From Hermodice carunculata (Eukaryota > Annelida > Polychaeta > Eunicida > Amphinomidae): a DNA stretch of 64,000 bases. The first letter of the stretch is position 1. The number at the start of each line of letters is the position of its first letter. This document shows, piece after piece, positions 12,099 through 24,189 of this stretch. The notes under the pieces were generated by a model. That model did no database searches. It was not told the DNA's origin and was given only the letters and a program-made list of their open reading frames with translations. The position numbers and the translations under genes are program-made. The DNA is taken from NCBI GenBank assembly GCA_964020975.1, contig OZ026627.1, forward strand, positions 36,512,533-36,576,532. Reading direction: 5' to 3'.

Positions 12099-14572
12099 AA
12101 AGTACATTACCCAGATGCACCGATTCCTGTGCGGATTATTAAGCTAATATAACAACATTTCCCCGAGCCCATATGTTTCTGTCAGATGATCCTCTCACAT
12201 TTTGTCTGATGTTTTGACATTAGCTGTACACAGTGAAGACAGTACATGGTTTCAGCTGCTGCTAGTTGATTTGTAAGCCAATATGTATGAACTGGAAAAG
12301 TAACGAATTTACCTTTCTGGGGCAAATTTTTCATAATTCGCCCAAAAGTTATTCTACAATCATTGTCAGTGTACAAGGCTTTAAAATAACTTCCACTTCT
12401 TCAGTTGCTGACTGTGGCCACTGTATTTATCTTTTTGTAACTTTTTCTGAAACTCGAGTTCTCCCCCAGTTGGTGTCAAGGGATTACTTTTTATCCACAA
12501 CATCGGCGCTTGTTTGTGCATTGGAGAGTTTTGGTGAGAGGTAATCTTGCAAGAAATCCTATGCCTCAATGACTGATGCCAATTCAAGTCAGTCAGGTTA
12601 TCTTACCTGACGCCAATGTTTTTTTCATCTGTAGATGGCCGCTGGTGAAGTATACCTCACGCAAAAAAAAAAAAAAAAAAACTTCTTGTAACAAACCGCT
12701 CACCTGATTCCAGGTGCATGAAACGAATCGAGCAAAAAATGGCCTTTTAAGTGGGAATTAACGGTGTTTACTCTTGCCTCCGAGAAGCAACCCCAGAGAG
12801 AGAAATTCCAGTTGCAAATATCTTAACCTGTATCTGCAAAATCAGGGCGTGTGCCATTTAAACACAAGAGTCTAGCGAGTCACCACAGACAGCTCACTCT
12901 TAATTAGTCTGCTGAAAACATAAAAACAAAACGCACACAGAAAAGTTTGGTTCCCAGCAAAAACAATAGATCAGCAGGAACTGCACGAGTGCAGTCGCTT
13001 CCACTATACATGTAAATTAACAGTACTTGGTGTAAAAAAGTGGAACAAATTGGTGCAACATTTCTCACAAAATAACTCTGTAATGTTGTAGATCAGTGAC
13101 AAAATGATAACATTTCATGATCTTGGGAAGAGAAAATTAATTTCTGTACTGATAGTTTGGGTGTGAGGCCAGCCTTGGAGGCTATACTGGGTGTTTCGAG
13201 GCTATACCTGGGTGTTGTGTCTGTGTAATGGCAAACAGAAGGCTAATATGCTTCTAACAGCTGTGTATACACGCTATTAAACATAAATATATGCACTTAC
13301 ATATGTGCTGATAATTCTTCCTGAAACCACAGCCGACCAGCGCATGTATAGAATCCACAAAAACAGCCAAAAACAGCAATCTGATCACACAGCAAACGTT
13401 CAAGTATCATGATGGAGATATGACATTCTACATTTCTTGATAGTTTATGGTTCATCAGCTATATATAGTACCTCTCCGTGCTTCTCTCAGTCGGCTAATG
13501 ACACAAAACACAGACTGTTAACTCATCGGCCAACTTTTGAAAGGTGATCCAACAAATTTGCACCTTTCAAGTGCCATTATAGGCTTCCCTGATTGCATGA
13601 CTTACAAAAAAAAAAAAAAGAATAAAGCACATCAGGCTACAAACAAGTCAAGGTGTATCATTAAGGTGTATCTGTGTCACTTTGGAATTTCTTCAGCCTC
13701 TCCAAGTGCAAGAAACCGCGTCTTCAGCCGATGTTATCATTCAGCTACTTTTGGATGGAGAATCTCTCTCCCCGACTACATTGAAGGGGCTGTCCTCATC
13801 TAAGCCTGCCAAAATTTGCTGATTACTTGCCACGTCTTTTTATTCCATGTCCATTTTTCATCCGCTGCCAGCATGTTATGTCATTTCCTAGACATATGCC
13901 CGCATGAACTTTTTACACCGGATTTTGAATCTGGCACTTGGCGGGATCAAGTGGCAATCTCAATCCCAGAGCAAATGCGTTATGTCTGACATACAGGCAG
14001 AGGAAGGTGGACTTCTGCTACATATAACAACTAAATATGTAACTGATACTTCTTGGAGCAGAGAAAGGGAGTATATCCTCGTGCTAATATTTTATTCTTC
14101 TCCCTGCCTGTAATATTGTTACACTTCTTCGTATCTGACCCGCAGTATATTCCGTGTGCCCTGCATCTGTTCGTGTGTGAGGTGAAACAGTAAGAGACAA
14201 TCAAACAGTCATAATAAAAATCTGCCCAAGTCATACAAAGTCGACACCTTTGATCATAAATAATTTTACCCCACATCAAGATATTTTATTTCTATCAAAA
14301 GTGCAATTTGAGAGTGCAATATTATGATAAACTTGAGTGTCTTGCTGCTTAAAAAAGCACATTAAGGAAAGAAGACTCTGTGGACACTTAAAAAACACAA
14401 TGAGGAGAGGCAGCTGACCACAACACTTCCTGTAGGAAGCAACTTAACACTATACACTCTCTTTAACATTTTTTTAAGATATCCTGCAGCATAAAGTACA
14501 ATGTGGTTTGCACAGGCTGTAACAAATCCTTATAAAAGCGGTCTTTTTTTATGCAATTAACCACAAGCGGCA
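12099..14572. other. Unassigned DNA with weak exon-like segments
   Basis: Segments near 12470-12533 and 13695-13823 have an AG acceptor and open frames. The first is open in all three frames, and the second ends in a stop with no further support. Neither is called. The rest is AT-rich with no element recognised. Confidence 0.35.
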
Positions 14573-14823
14573 GTTCACTCTGTCAGCACCGACTGTGACT
14601 TAAGTCGAACTCCTTAAACAGACTGGTCTGAATCACAAGGGTGTTATAATATTCTTGTTTCTTGTAAAAGGCCATTTCATTCAACTACTGGCATGCCTGC
14701 ACTTATATAGAATACAATGATCTAGGTCAACAGCTTTCCTTGGCATGCTTAAGGTGCAATGTTCCCAGAGTGTACCAAGGAAAGCTGTTGATTCAGTCCA
14801 AAATATGGCAGTGAAATTGTCAA
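14573..14823 (+). mobile_element. TTAA hairpin element, CTCTTT group
   Basis: The left end is decayed (TTCACTCTGTCAGCACC). The interior keeps gacttaagtcgaact, agactggtctgaatcac, the box cattcaactactggcatgcc, and a hairpin at about 14728-14791 with arms gtcaacagctttccttggca and its complement. It ends near atatggcagtgaaattgt. Confidence 0.65.
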
Positions 14824-14939
14824 GTGGATGTGTGGTGGTCCCTGTGTTGAGAAACCACTCCTAGGACAGAAGATCTGTCTTGAAAGACTACCCATGGAAC
14901 ATGTCACCTGTAGGTGATATCACAGACATCATTAAAATG

Positions 14940-16440
14940 CAATAACAGATTGATAGATCTATCCCCCCTGTGACCTTGGCTTGAGAATTGGGTCAAGGTC
15001 ACCCATCTTAGAACTCCTCTGAGACCTTATGCAGGACAATACACATGTACAATAAGAAACCCACATGCACAAAACTTTTCAAGTTATTGCATGAAAACCA
15101 AATTCACAAAAATAGCTCTGTGACCTTGGAAGTTTGGTCAAGGTCACCCATCTTTGAACTTGTCTATAAGCATGCTATACTATAAGCATGTGCAATAAGA
15201 ATAGATAGCCCTATGGAAAAAACTTTTCAAGTCATCGTGTGAAAACCAAATTCAGTAAAATGGCTCTCTGACCTTGGGAATTGCATCAACGTCACCTGTC
15301 TTTGAGCTCACCTTAGACCTTGTGCAGGACTAGGATCAAGTGTAATACGAAGGCCCTAAAGTCAAAATCTTTTCGAGTTATCATGTGAAAACCACATTCA
15401 CAAAAATAGCTCTGTGACCTTGGGAATTGGGTCAAGGTCATCCATTTTCGCACTTGTCTGAGACCTGGCACCCAAGACCCTATTCAGGACTATAAGCATG
15501 TGCAATATGAAAGCCCTATGCAAAAAACTTTTCGGGGTTATTGTGTGAAAACCAAATTCACTAAAATGGCTCTGTGACCTTGGGAATTGGGTCAAGGTCA
15601 CCCACCTTTGGACTTGCCCAAGTCCTTATTCAGGACTATAACCATGTGCAATATAAAAGCCCTATGCAAAAAACTTCTCAAGTTATCGCAAGAAAACCAA
15701 ATTCACTTAAATGGCTCTGTGACTCTGGGAGTTGGGTCAACGTCACCAATCTTTGAACTCGTGCGAAAGCTGATAAGCTACTATAATCAAGTGCAATATG
15801 AAAGCCCTAAGTCAACAACTTTTAGAGTTATTACATCAAAACATTCCGTTAAATGGGTCTGTGACCTTGGGATTTCGGTCAAGGTCACCCATCTTCAAAC
15901 CTGCCTTAGACCTTATGCAGGACTATAATCAGGTGCAACATCAAAGCTCTACGTCTAAAACTTTTTGAGTTATCACGTGAAAACTACACTCACAAAAATA
16001 GCTCTGTGACCTTGGTAATTGGGTCATGGTCATCCATCTTCAAACTTGTCTGAGAACTGATGCAGGACAATACACATGTACAATATGAAAGCCCTAAGTC
16101 AACAACTTTACAGTTATTACATCAAAAACACATTCCGTTAAATGGGTCTGTGACCTTGGGATTTTGGTCAAGGTCACCTATCTTCAAACCTGCCTTAGAC
16201 CTTATGCAGGACTATAATCAGGTGCAACATCAAAGCTCTACGTCTAAAACTTTTTGAATTACCATGTGAAAACTACACTCACAAAAATAGCTCTGTGACC
16301 TTGGTAAATTGGGTCAAAGTCACCCATCTTCAAACTTGTCCGAGAACTGGTGCAAGACAATATGCATGCACAATATGAAATCCCTATGTCAAAAACTTTT
16401 TGAGTTATAACATTAAAACTGTCCTGGAGACACATGCCTG
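14940..16440. repeat. Tandem array of ~147-bp units carrying TCAAGGTCA
   Basis: About ten diverged units repeat with starts near 15107, 15254, 15403, 15561, 15707, 15852, 15999, 16143 and 16285 (aaaatagctctgtgaccttgg or variants). Each unit contains tctgtgaccttggg, usually gggtcaaggtcaccca, caggactataa and a tgcaatatgaaagccct box. The array ends in gcacacacacacggacagacaaag and a G run at about 16493. Unit length, order and microsatellite end resemble the pearl/HINE elements reported from bivalves; that assignment is inference. Frames of 60-113 codons inside it are repeat by-products. Confidence 0.75.
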
Positions 16441-17131
16441 CACACACACACGGACAGACAAAGTATTTGTTATATACCCATTCCTTCTTCGTAGGGGGGG
16501 GGGCATAAATATACCCTGGTAATGCACCTGTTGCAGGTGGAGACACCTAACGGTGCCATGAACAAAAACCTCCTTCATTCATTGGTTGACAAGGAAGGCT
16601 AATGTATCTGATATGCCCTTTCGGATATTTTCCCCTCCTCCCCCCCCCCCCCCTCTTGCCTGCATAATGGCCAGATAGACAGATGCAGTTAAACATACAG
16701 ACAATACCCAGAACAAAATCTCCTGATCTCTACACTTGGTGGGTGGCATTTGAAAAAACGAACAGTTTTCTGCTAACACAAAACTGAAGTAAAAACCATA
16801 AAGCAGATGACAATTTACATCTGGACACTTTTGGGTAATATGAACAGGAAAGGGTTAATCTTCTACACAGTGAAACACCTTCTTTCCAGCTACTGGGACC
16901 ACATTAACCCCTACTAAAATGTTACAAGTGAAGTAAAACCTGTCGTGAGGGACAACCCTGCAGGGATGATCAGGTTGTGGTCTCTCAAGACAGGTGGTAT
17001 ACATGACACAAAAAGTACTAAGCAAAGTATCCTGAAGGGGTGGTCTTTTGGGGCAAGGTGGTCACATACTGGAGTGGTCTCTCACGATGTGGGCCACTGC
17101 AGGCCCACCAGTCCTTCTTGTCACACAGGTT
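16441..17131. other. End of array and MITE fragments
   Basis: A G10 run near 16493 and a C13 run near 16641 flank unassigned DNA. At 16926-17100 are fragments of the GGTCTC MITE type (tgtggtctctcaagacaggt, gtggtctctcacgatgtggg). Confidence 0.4.
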
Positions 17132-17350
17132 TTAACCCTTTGCTCCTTAAACTGGTCAAAACAGGCTGGTGATCAAATGCCATCTGCTTCAATATTCTTA
17201 ACTAATTTCAACAGTAATGAAAAATAATTTAAATGAGAATTGTACATGAAACAAGTCAAGGTAACATCACCCAGGTCAACAGCTTAGCACTCCATCCACT
17301 CCAAGGAAAGCTGTTGATCTCAGGTCTCAATTAAAGGGTGCAAGGGTTAA
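17132..17350 (+). mobile_element. TTAA hairpin element, CCCTTTCC group
   Basis: It starts TTAACCCTTTGCTCCTTAA and ends aaagggtgcaagggTTAA. The interior matches 5647-5885 (ctggtgatcaaatgcc, atttcaacagtaatgaaaaa, tgagaattgtacatga). The right hairpin arm is intact (ccaaggaaagctgttgat) and the left arm is decayed after gtcaacagctt. Confidence 0.75.
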
Positions 17351-17399
17351 ATTATCACTCATTGAATGATTTACCAAATTATTCATGAATCCACAGACA

Positions 17400-17577
17400 T
17401 ACAGTGGGTTTGAAAAGACTGCCCTTACTGCGGGTCAAAATGCGGTCTTTCAAAACAGGTGGTCTTCCATTAGAGGTACAACAACATGGAAAAGATAGCT
17501 GAGTGTTCTGAGAGAGCGGTCTGAAAAAGATATGCGGTCTCTCATAAGAGGGGTCTCTCAAGAGAGGTACCACTGTA
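17400..17577. mobile_element. TA-flanked MITE, GGTCTC type
   Basis: It runs from TACAGTGGGTTTGAAAAGAC to gagaggtaccactgta. The ends are imperfect inverse matches and several copies of gcggtctctcataagagg-like motif lie inside. It belongs with 17767-17962, 23828-24009 and 54426-54608. Confidence 0.55.
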
Positions 17578-17766
17578 TTATGGTCTCTTTTGAGAGAGCA
17601 CTTCAGGTGTGTATATGCGAGGTAGGTCTCTCTGGTTTTGTCTCTCATAAAAGTGTATCCCAGGGTCTCAAACAAGGTCCAGCATTGAGAACAGAGACAA
17701 GTTTATCTCTCTCACTAGCATTGATACACTACACCTATTACTCTTCAAAAATACCCTATATCCAGT

Positions 17767-17962
17767 TACATTGAAACCTGTCTTAAAAGACCACAACCAG
17801 GCATGACCAAAATGTGGTCTCTGAAGACAAGGGCTGTGTCATAGGAGGCATAAATAACAGGAACAATAAGATGCAAAGTATATGTATGCCGGAAAGGTGG
17901 TGCCACTTGACAAATAGTCTCTCGGATCCCTAGATTGGTCTCCCAAGACAGGGACCACTGTA
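17767..17962. mobile_element. TA-flanked MITE, GGTCTC type
   Basis: TACATTGAAACCTGTCTTAA at the left is inverted at the right as ccaagacagggaccactgta. The interior has aaatgtggtctctgaagaca. TA stands at both edges. No coding capacity. Confidence 0.65.
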
Positions 17963-18185
17963 TATACTAAAGCGGTCCTTGCAGCACTGGGAGAATGACT
18001 TCAGAATAAGGTGAAGTAGACCAAGATACAATGCCATCCCACATCTCACCTGGAGACACATAATCCTAACAAAGTTTATTTAGCTCACAGAGACCAAGAT
18101 GTCATACCAGCCCAGGTCACTTCCATACATATACATAACGCCAGAAATTTTATGTCATTTCATAGAATCCTCCTGGACGCACATT

Positions 18186-18436
18186 TTAACTCATTCCATA
18201 CCAGTCCCTGATATTTACATATATTTACCTAGATTTAAGACGACAGTTGCATATTTAAATTCCTCATGAAAAGAGCTTTCGTTCAAATACCAATATGCCT
18301 ATTGTCTTAAGTCAGTGGTTCTGGCTCTGCCTGGCAAGTCCTGCTGCAGCTGCCACAAGGGCAGCTGCAACAGGACTTGCCAGGCAGTGCCAGAACCACT
18401 GACCAAGTCCTGTGACCATAGTATGGAATGAGTTAA
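18186..18436 (+). mobile_element. TTAA hairpin element, CTCATTCC group with a distinct 43-bp hairpin
   Basis: The ends are TTAACTCATTCCATACCAG and the inverse agtatggaatgagTTAA. The interior holds the shared box cctcatgaaaagagctttcg...ccaatatgcct. The hairpin arms at 18311-18353 and 18361-18403 differ at about two positions in 43 and have a 7-nt loop. The arm sequence (gtcagtggttctggctctgc onward) is unrelated to the gtcaacagctttcc hairpin, though placed the same way. Copies with related hairpins are at 4815-5065 and 31049-31235. Confidence 0.8.
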
Positions 18437-18823
18437 ATGAAACGACAGATATACAGGGTGCTACCCTTTTATTGCACCCCCACCCCACCCCCTGTTTTTG
18501 GTAGGAGACTAATAAGCGTATACATGTCAGTACCAATCTGTTGAAGTTGCGAAAACATGCAAGAGCTGAAAGAAAAGGAGGTATTTTATGGACACTAATT
18601 ATTCAACTCTTTCAACCTGTGGTCACATCAAGTCCACCTGTGTTCACAATTAATGCACCAACACCCCTCCTACTCCAGCTGAAAGTAGAAACAAAACTCA
18701 TCCCCACCAAATTTACGACTGCGTCAATGCTTGTTATGCTATTCTGCAGCTCTGAGAACGTTAATGGCTTCACTAAGAGAATACCTGGGAAAATGCCTGT
18801 CTTGTTTTTCATGACATCTGGTT

Positions 18824-19049
18824 TTAACTCTTTCCATACAAATTCCTGATTTTCCTATCCAAGCAGCACGAATCGTAACAAGAATTTTCCTTTCAGTTAT
18901 CTCGTGACATTCCCAGTTTTGATGTCAGCATTTTTTGTGTGTGTGGTTGAGTTAGTCATTCTACAGCTGCCCGTTTTACAGATGTACAGCATGACTTGCC
19001 AGACCACAAGAAAACCAGAAACCAAAGCCCCTTAGCTTGCATGAGTTAA
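18824..19049 (+). mobile_element. TTAA hairpin element, CTCATTCC/CTCTTTCC group (diverged)
   Basis: It is bounded by TTAACTCTTTCCATAC and gcatgagTTAA. The hairpin is largely lost, leaving agcatgacttgccaga. Assigned on ends, length (226 bp) and position. Confidence 0.5.
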
Positions 19050-19320
19050 GCCTGTGCCAGTACAAAGGGGTTACCATTGCAAATGGGATAACATTGCTTC
19101 AATGTTTTCTCTTCATCTTTTGTTGTCTTCCTGCAACTGTGGTTTGCGGACATTTGTTTGTAAAGAAAATAACCAAAGTGCACAGGTAGTGGTGGTGGTT
19201 GTGCATATTTCTCTGGGAATGTCTTTTTTCTCCATTCCTGGGAACTCATCAAAGAGCAAATATATTTTGGAGATGACAGAAGTGAACCCTGTTTTGTTGT
19301 GTGCTTGGCATGGCTATACG

Positions 19321-19453
19321 TCAGTGAGTGAGTGAGTGAGTGAGTGAGTGAGTGAGTGAGTGAGTTAGTTAGCTAGTTAGTTAGTTAGTTAGTTAGCTAG
19401 TTAGTTAGTTAGCTAGTTAGCTAGCTAGCTAGCTAGCTAGCTAGTTAGTTAGT
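19321..19453. repeat. (GTGA)n then (TTAG/CTAG)n microsatellite
   Basis: GTGA tetranucleotides (19321-19364) pass directly into TTAG and CTAG tetranucleotides, a compound microsatellite. Confidence 0.95.
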
Positions 19454-19987
19454 TTATAATCTTATAGTAGTATCAACTGTATCTATAGTATAGCATGCTA
19501 AGAATAGAATGGCCATAAAATATAAAAAGCAAAAAGCATAAATCAAAACGAGAAGTGAATCACTGGGAGGGAACCAGCATTTGTGACAGTAAAAATGACA
19601 TGAAATGCAGGTTATGAAAGGAAATTTATAAAATGAAATTGATAAAAACAAAGATAAATATAACACAATATGAGGAAGGCAACTACACATGTATGCATCT
19701 GCATAAATCATCTCATCAATGTAAGATAAAATAACCAAATAAAACAATATACCATACCAGAGCATTTTTGCAACAAAAATGAATTTGTAACAACATTGAA
19801 AATTTTACAAATTTTTCTACTCTCTAAAACTTCTGGGAAGAAATCTGCAACATCAAAATGTTAATCTGAGAAGCTGAAAGCAAGTCAAGAAATACCCTAG
19901 CCACATGTACATTGCACAACGGACACAGTGGTAATGGATAGTACCAAACTGATACGCGTATTTCTGTTAATTTGGTAACTATTCCAG

Positions 19988-20165
19988 ACATGACTGACGA
20001 TGCTCAGAGTTGGTCCACAGCGGCCCTGCTTGCTCCCAGAGTTCATCACTATTTCCTCAACCTCATAAGTCTTCTGTGTCGACCCCGGGGACAAATATGG
20101 CAACCATGCCAAGCCTGGCACGACTTATGTGTGTTTTACACTTCTTGGCTGTTTCTGCATACATG
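19988..20165 (+). CDS. Weak candidate exon
   Basis: After the acceptor ttggtaactattccag (ending 19987), one plus frame is open to a stop at about 20166. It reads MTDDAQSWSTAALLAPRVHH and continues with FLNLISLLCRPRGQIWQPC. The segment is richer in GC than its flanks. The minus strand is also open (74 codons), with a weaker acceptor. No donor fits well and I recognise no domain, so this may be chance. Confidence 0.2.
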
Positions 20166-20599
20166 ATGGAAGTGAAGAGTGCTAGACTATGCTTTCATCA
20201 TCCTTATAAAAACATGGGGAAAACAAGTCAATCGAGTGTAAAATTTCATTACTTAACCTTAGCTTTTCTGTAATTTTGGGTGAAGCTTGTCTTTTGAAGA
20301 AATCAGCATCATATTATCCTGTCTGCGTACAAGCACTGGCATGTAAAATAGCCGCATGAGTTTATCTTGCCTGCCTCACCGGACCGTCAGTTGCCTGCAA
20401 CTTCTTCAGACAGCAAAGAAAAGGCTGTTCCAACAGGCCAGCAAATTTCAACAGCCAAATCTTGGCATAAATGTATCTGTCTTGTTAAAATGCATTCATA
20501 ATTTCCATTGTCAACGTGTATCAAGAAGTTTCATTCTGGATTTTTTTTTAATTTCCTGTATGTGCATTGTGTACATGTACACACAATAAAAACACACAC

Positions 20600-20837
<238 letters not shown>

Positions 20838-20840
<3 letters not shown>

Positions 20841-21255
20841 GTAGTCCCTCATTTGAGAGACCATGCCTAGTGCCATCCAAAAAGTGGTCACATACAGTAG
20901 GTGGTCTCCCAATGGAGGCTTGACTCATGTGCCGCCTACCCAACAATTAACCACTACTTTGAATTCACATCCATAATTTAGATTCAGACAAAACTAATGT
21001 GCATTTGATGGACCCCAGCCATTTTAACATGCAGTCATGCATTTACTCAGTTATTGGTATTATAAACATATTTTGTATTTGTAAACTGGTTTTGACAAAT
21101 TATTTCACCAATCTTGTACAAAACAGTTAGGTTTTACTTATCTGAAAGGGGAATTTATGGATGGTTAAGTAGTGTTTGGGGGCCATTTTGGGTGGTCACT
21201 GGTCAAGTTTTGCAAGTGGTCTCCCAAAAGAGGGATCTTTCAAAAAGAGACGTGT
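20838..21255. mobile_element. GGTCTC-type MITE bounded by microsatellites
   Basis: The left end cagtagtccctcatttgaga is the imperfect inverse of ctcccaaaagagggatcttt at about 21221-21240. The left edge abuts the TA/CA repeat and the right edge abuts a (GT)n run (21249-21311), so the terminal TA sites are obscured. The interior is about 300 bp of unassigned DNA. Confidence 0.45.
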
Positions 21256-22121
21256 GTGTGTGTGTGTATACATGTATGTGTGTGTGTGTATACATGTATG
21301 TGTGTGTGTGTCTGGTAGCTAGCATTTTGCAATGCTGTACAGGATTCACGCCAAAAGGTTGGTTCTTGACTCCAACAAGTTGAATTTACATCCACTGAGA
21401 AGAAATCTTAGTTTGGAAATGGTCCTGAATTTTACCATGTTTTTTCCTTGTCTCTGCATCCATAGGTGCCAACCCCCTAAGATGCAGGACCAAGAGATTC
21501 TTATAAAAAGTCCATGAAATCAAAGAAAATAGTCAATTTTGTCACAAAATCCCTGTCATTTCAAGAACTTTTTCAGTCTCTAAAACGGGAGACTCGCAGT
21601 GAAACCAGTCCAGTTGACAGCTATGCTGCACCACATATCAACTCTACCATCCAGGAAAAGATCAGCTCTGTCTGAGACAGTCTGGGAACCCACATTATGT
21701 GTATTACAGAGACTGAAGTAATCCAGTGAGGACCATCACTGTATGGGTGGCCAGGCGCCAAGTACATTAAATGTACATAATGAATTCAGCAGACCTTCAG
21801 GCAAAGCTATTACATGATCAAGACTCCTGGCAAATGTTCAGGTAATGAACGTGTCCCCATGGAAAAATCACAGCCTTAGCATGAAATGCAGTTAAGGGAA
21901 TCCTTACGATAGGCAAGACTTCTATCTGCAAATTATGGCCCTAAATCAGGGAGCATTATGCTAGAGAACTTCTTTTTTTTTTCTCAAAATCTCTTTCAGT
22001 TCTGTTTCTTTTTCCGTCACATTGACCCTCTGGAGAGAGTCAACATGTCTACAAATGCTGGTAAGTTTCTCTCCTTTTTACCTTTACACAGTACCTATTT
22101 TTATTTTTACATATCTGCCTG

Positions 22122-22126
<5 letters not shown>
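21256..22126. other. GT repeat and unassigned DNA
   Basis: (GT)n with tacatgtatg interruptions occupies up to 21311. The rest shows no supported gene or repeat. Confidence 0.4.
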
Positions 22127-22187
<61 letters not shown>

Positions 22188-22220
22188 TCTCCCTCCCTCC
22201 CTCCCTCCCTCCCTCCCTCG
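22127..22220. repeat. (CT)n then (CCCT)n microsatellite
   Basis: A pure CT run to about 22182 is followed by CCCT tetranucleotides. Confidence 0.95.
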
Positions 22221-22681
22221 CACACACAAATGATGTAAGGTTCTATAACTGGATGCTGCAACCATAATATACATGTACTTACATGCAGTTTGGTGGAATT
22301 TCTAAGCCACTAATCTAATCTACCCTGAAGAAAATTAGTTCTTTCTTTACTTTTAAACGTTTCTGTGTTTTCTTTCCTTTCTTCTTATTTTTTGTTGTTT
22401 CTGTGTCTGTCACTTATTTGCCCGACTGCTCAGTTTCAGAAATGCAATATCTCCGGGTTGATTTAGCACTCTATCATGAGGAACACAACTCCTGGAAAAT
22501 TTTGACAGCAAAACATTTCCTGTGATACGCAATTGGACTCTTTAATGTCAAGATAATATCCTCTCCCCTGGAAGCCTGATCACTTTGATACGGCATGATA
22601 TCACAGCAGGGAGGAAGTCAGGCCGACTGAAGTGAAAGGAGTTAATTAGTGAGAACAGATAAAAATCTCAGTATCAGCGAA

Positions 22682-22917
22682 TTACCTTTAAAGCTCCGAT
22701 TTAAGATTAGTCAACAGCTTTCCTAGGGACACTTTGGGTGCAATGTGTGCAATGTGTCCTGAGGAAAGCTGTTGACTAAGACTACTTTTTGCTTCAGACT
22801 AAGCTTGCTGGTATTTGAATGAAAGGTATCTTGATGAGGAATTTGAATCTTTTATCTGTTATATGTTTAACAGTAATGTGAAAACAACTTTAGCAGTGAT
22901 TAGCACTTTAAGGTTTA
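22682..22917 (-). mobile_element. TTAA hairpin element, CCCTTAAAGTGC group (inverted)
   Basis: This is the reverse-oriented relative of 49004-49233. The right end (gtgattagcactttaagg) is the complement of its left end. The hairpin at 22709-22779 has arms agtcaacagctttcctaggg and its near complement. The shared box reads tgctggtatttgaatgaaag. The TTAA ends have decayed (TTAC and TTTA). Confidence 0.7.
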
Positions 22918-23827
22918 GCACATGGGTGGTCAGAAGGAGCAGCCATCAATTTTGGGCAATAGTGAAGGCTGCTACAAAACAAGGCGACCAGTTCAGTATG
23001 GAGAGGTTTGCATCACATCCACATCTTTACTAAAGCCGACCAATTTATATCTTAATGTGGTATCGTGTCCTACCTATGTGGAACACAGCTTTCCTCAGAT
23101 CTCAAAATGTTCACATCTGATTGAATGAAATAGGGTTCTACTGATAGCCTGTAGATGGGTATATTTTCCTTTGTCACACTTCACTTCTTGATATCGAAGG
23201 TCAAGGTCATATGTTGGTTCACTGAATAATTCATTATGACATTTTCATCAAAATTTGTAAATATGGCATATAACAGGATATCCTTGCATAATAAAAATGC
23301 ATCTTCATTACAATGAGCACCTGACATATTACAAATATCTTGCCCTACTCATGCACCGTGACCTACTTATTAAGGGCCAAGGGGGAGACTCCTTGTTTGC
23401 TTCTATGTGATCAGAGATATCTAGCTCAGTTTTTTTTCACCATTTATGAAATTAGTCAAAAACCTTGCTGCAGATGACCATTTCCTTTAGCTGGTTAGTC
23501 ATCTCCTGGTTAAAACAAAGCCACAGGCACCAGACTGCCTGGTGCTGGTTAGCTTAACGCACCCAGCCTTTGTCAAGGAAAGGTCTTGACCTTGGACATG
23601 TCCTCATAATAGTACTCATAACAATTTGTCATTAGAAAAACAGTTTAAGGCTAGCAGAATATAGCAGGCAGTTCATTGTATTATGTACATGCAGGTACTT
23701 TGGGGCTATTTATGCAGGAAAGTATTTAATCACCAGAAGTTTCAAGTTTTTCTCTTTTCATCTCATTTTCACCATGTTCACTTTTCTGTTCTCCACTGAT
23801 CAGCACAAAATGGGCTGAATGTGAGTA
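22918..23827. other. Unassigned DNA with repeat relics
   Basis: A TCAAGGTCA-containing fragment (23205-23215) and ccgtgacctacttatt (23358) suggest a decayed tandem-unit element. A possible decayed hairpin (tgcctggtgc) lies at about 23520-23600. No gene. Confidence 0.35.
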
Positions 23828-24009
23828 TAGTGAAACCTGTTTTGAGATACCACTGTGAGGAAAGACCACCTGCATTTTCAGACCATGTTTACCTTGTCTC
23901 TTTTGCCATCTTTCCCATATTATTGCACCTCTATTGAGAGACCACCTGCCTTATGTGACCACTTTTTGGTCTGCCCTTGGGGTGGTCTCTCAAAACAGGT
24001 TTTAGTGTA
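23828..24009. mobile_element. TA-flanked MITE, GGTCTC type (well preserved)
   Basis: TATAGTGAAACCTGTTTTGA at the left is inverted at the right (ctcaaaacaggttttagtgt, then a). The interior has agagaccacctgccttatgt and gaccactttttggtc. It is about 180 bp with TA at both edges. Confidence 0.75.
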
Positions 24010-24189
24010 CATAAACTGCCTGGTAGCCATTGAATCCACTAGAATAACACATGTCCCCTGTAAACTGTGTACAGCAAAATTTTTCAATTAAGGCCACTCA
24101 TGGCACTGACAAACAGGTGGTCTTAATCAAGCAGTGCCCTCAATGTGCAAAGAAAAATTTGTAATTAAAATGCAACTGGAGCAGTGAAA

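Noticed and set aside
12470-12533. Segment with good acceptor and gtgaga donor
   Set aside because: All three frames are open, so there is no frame-specific coding signal.
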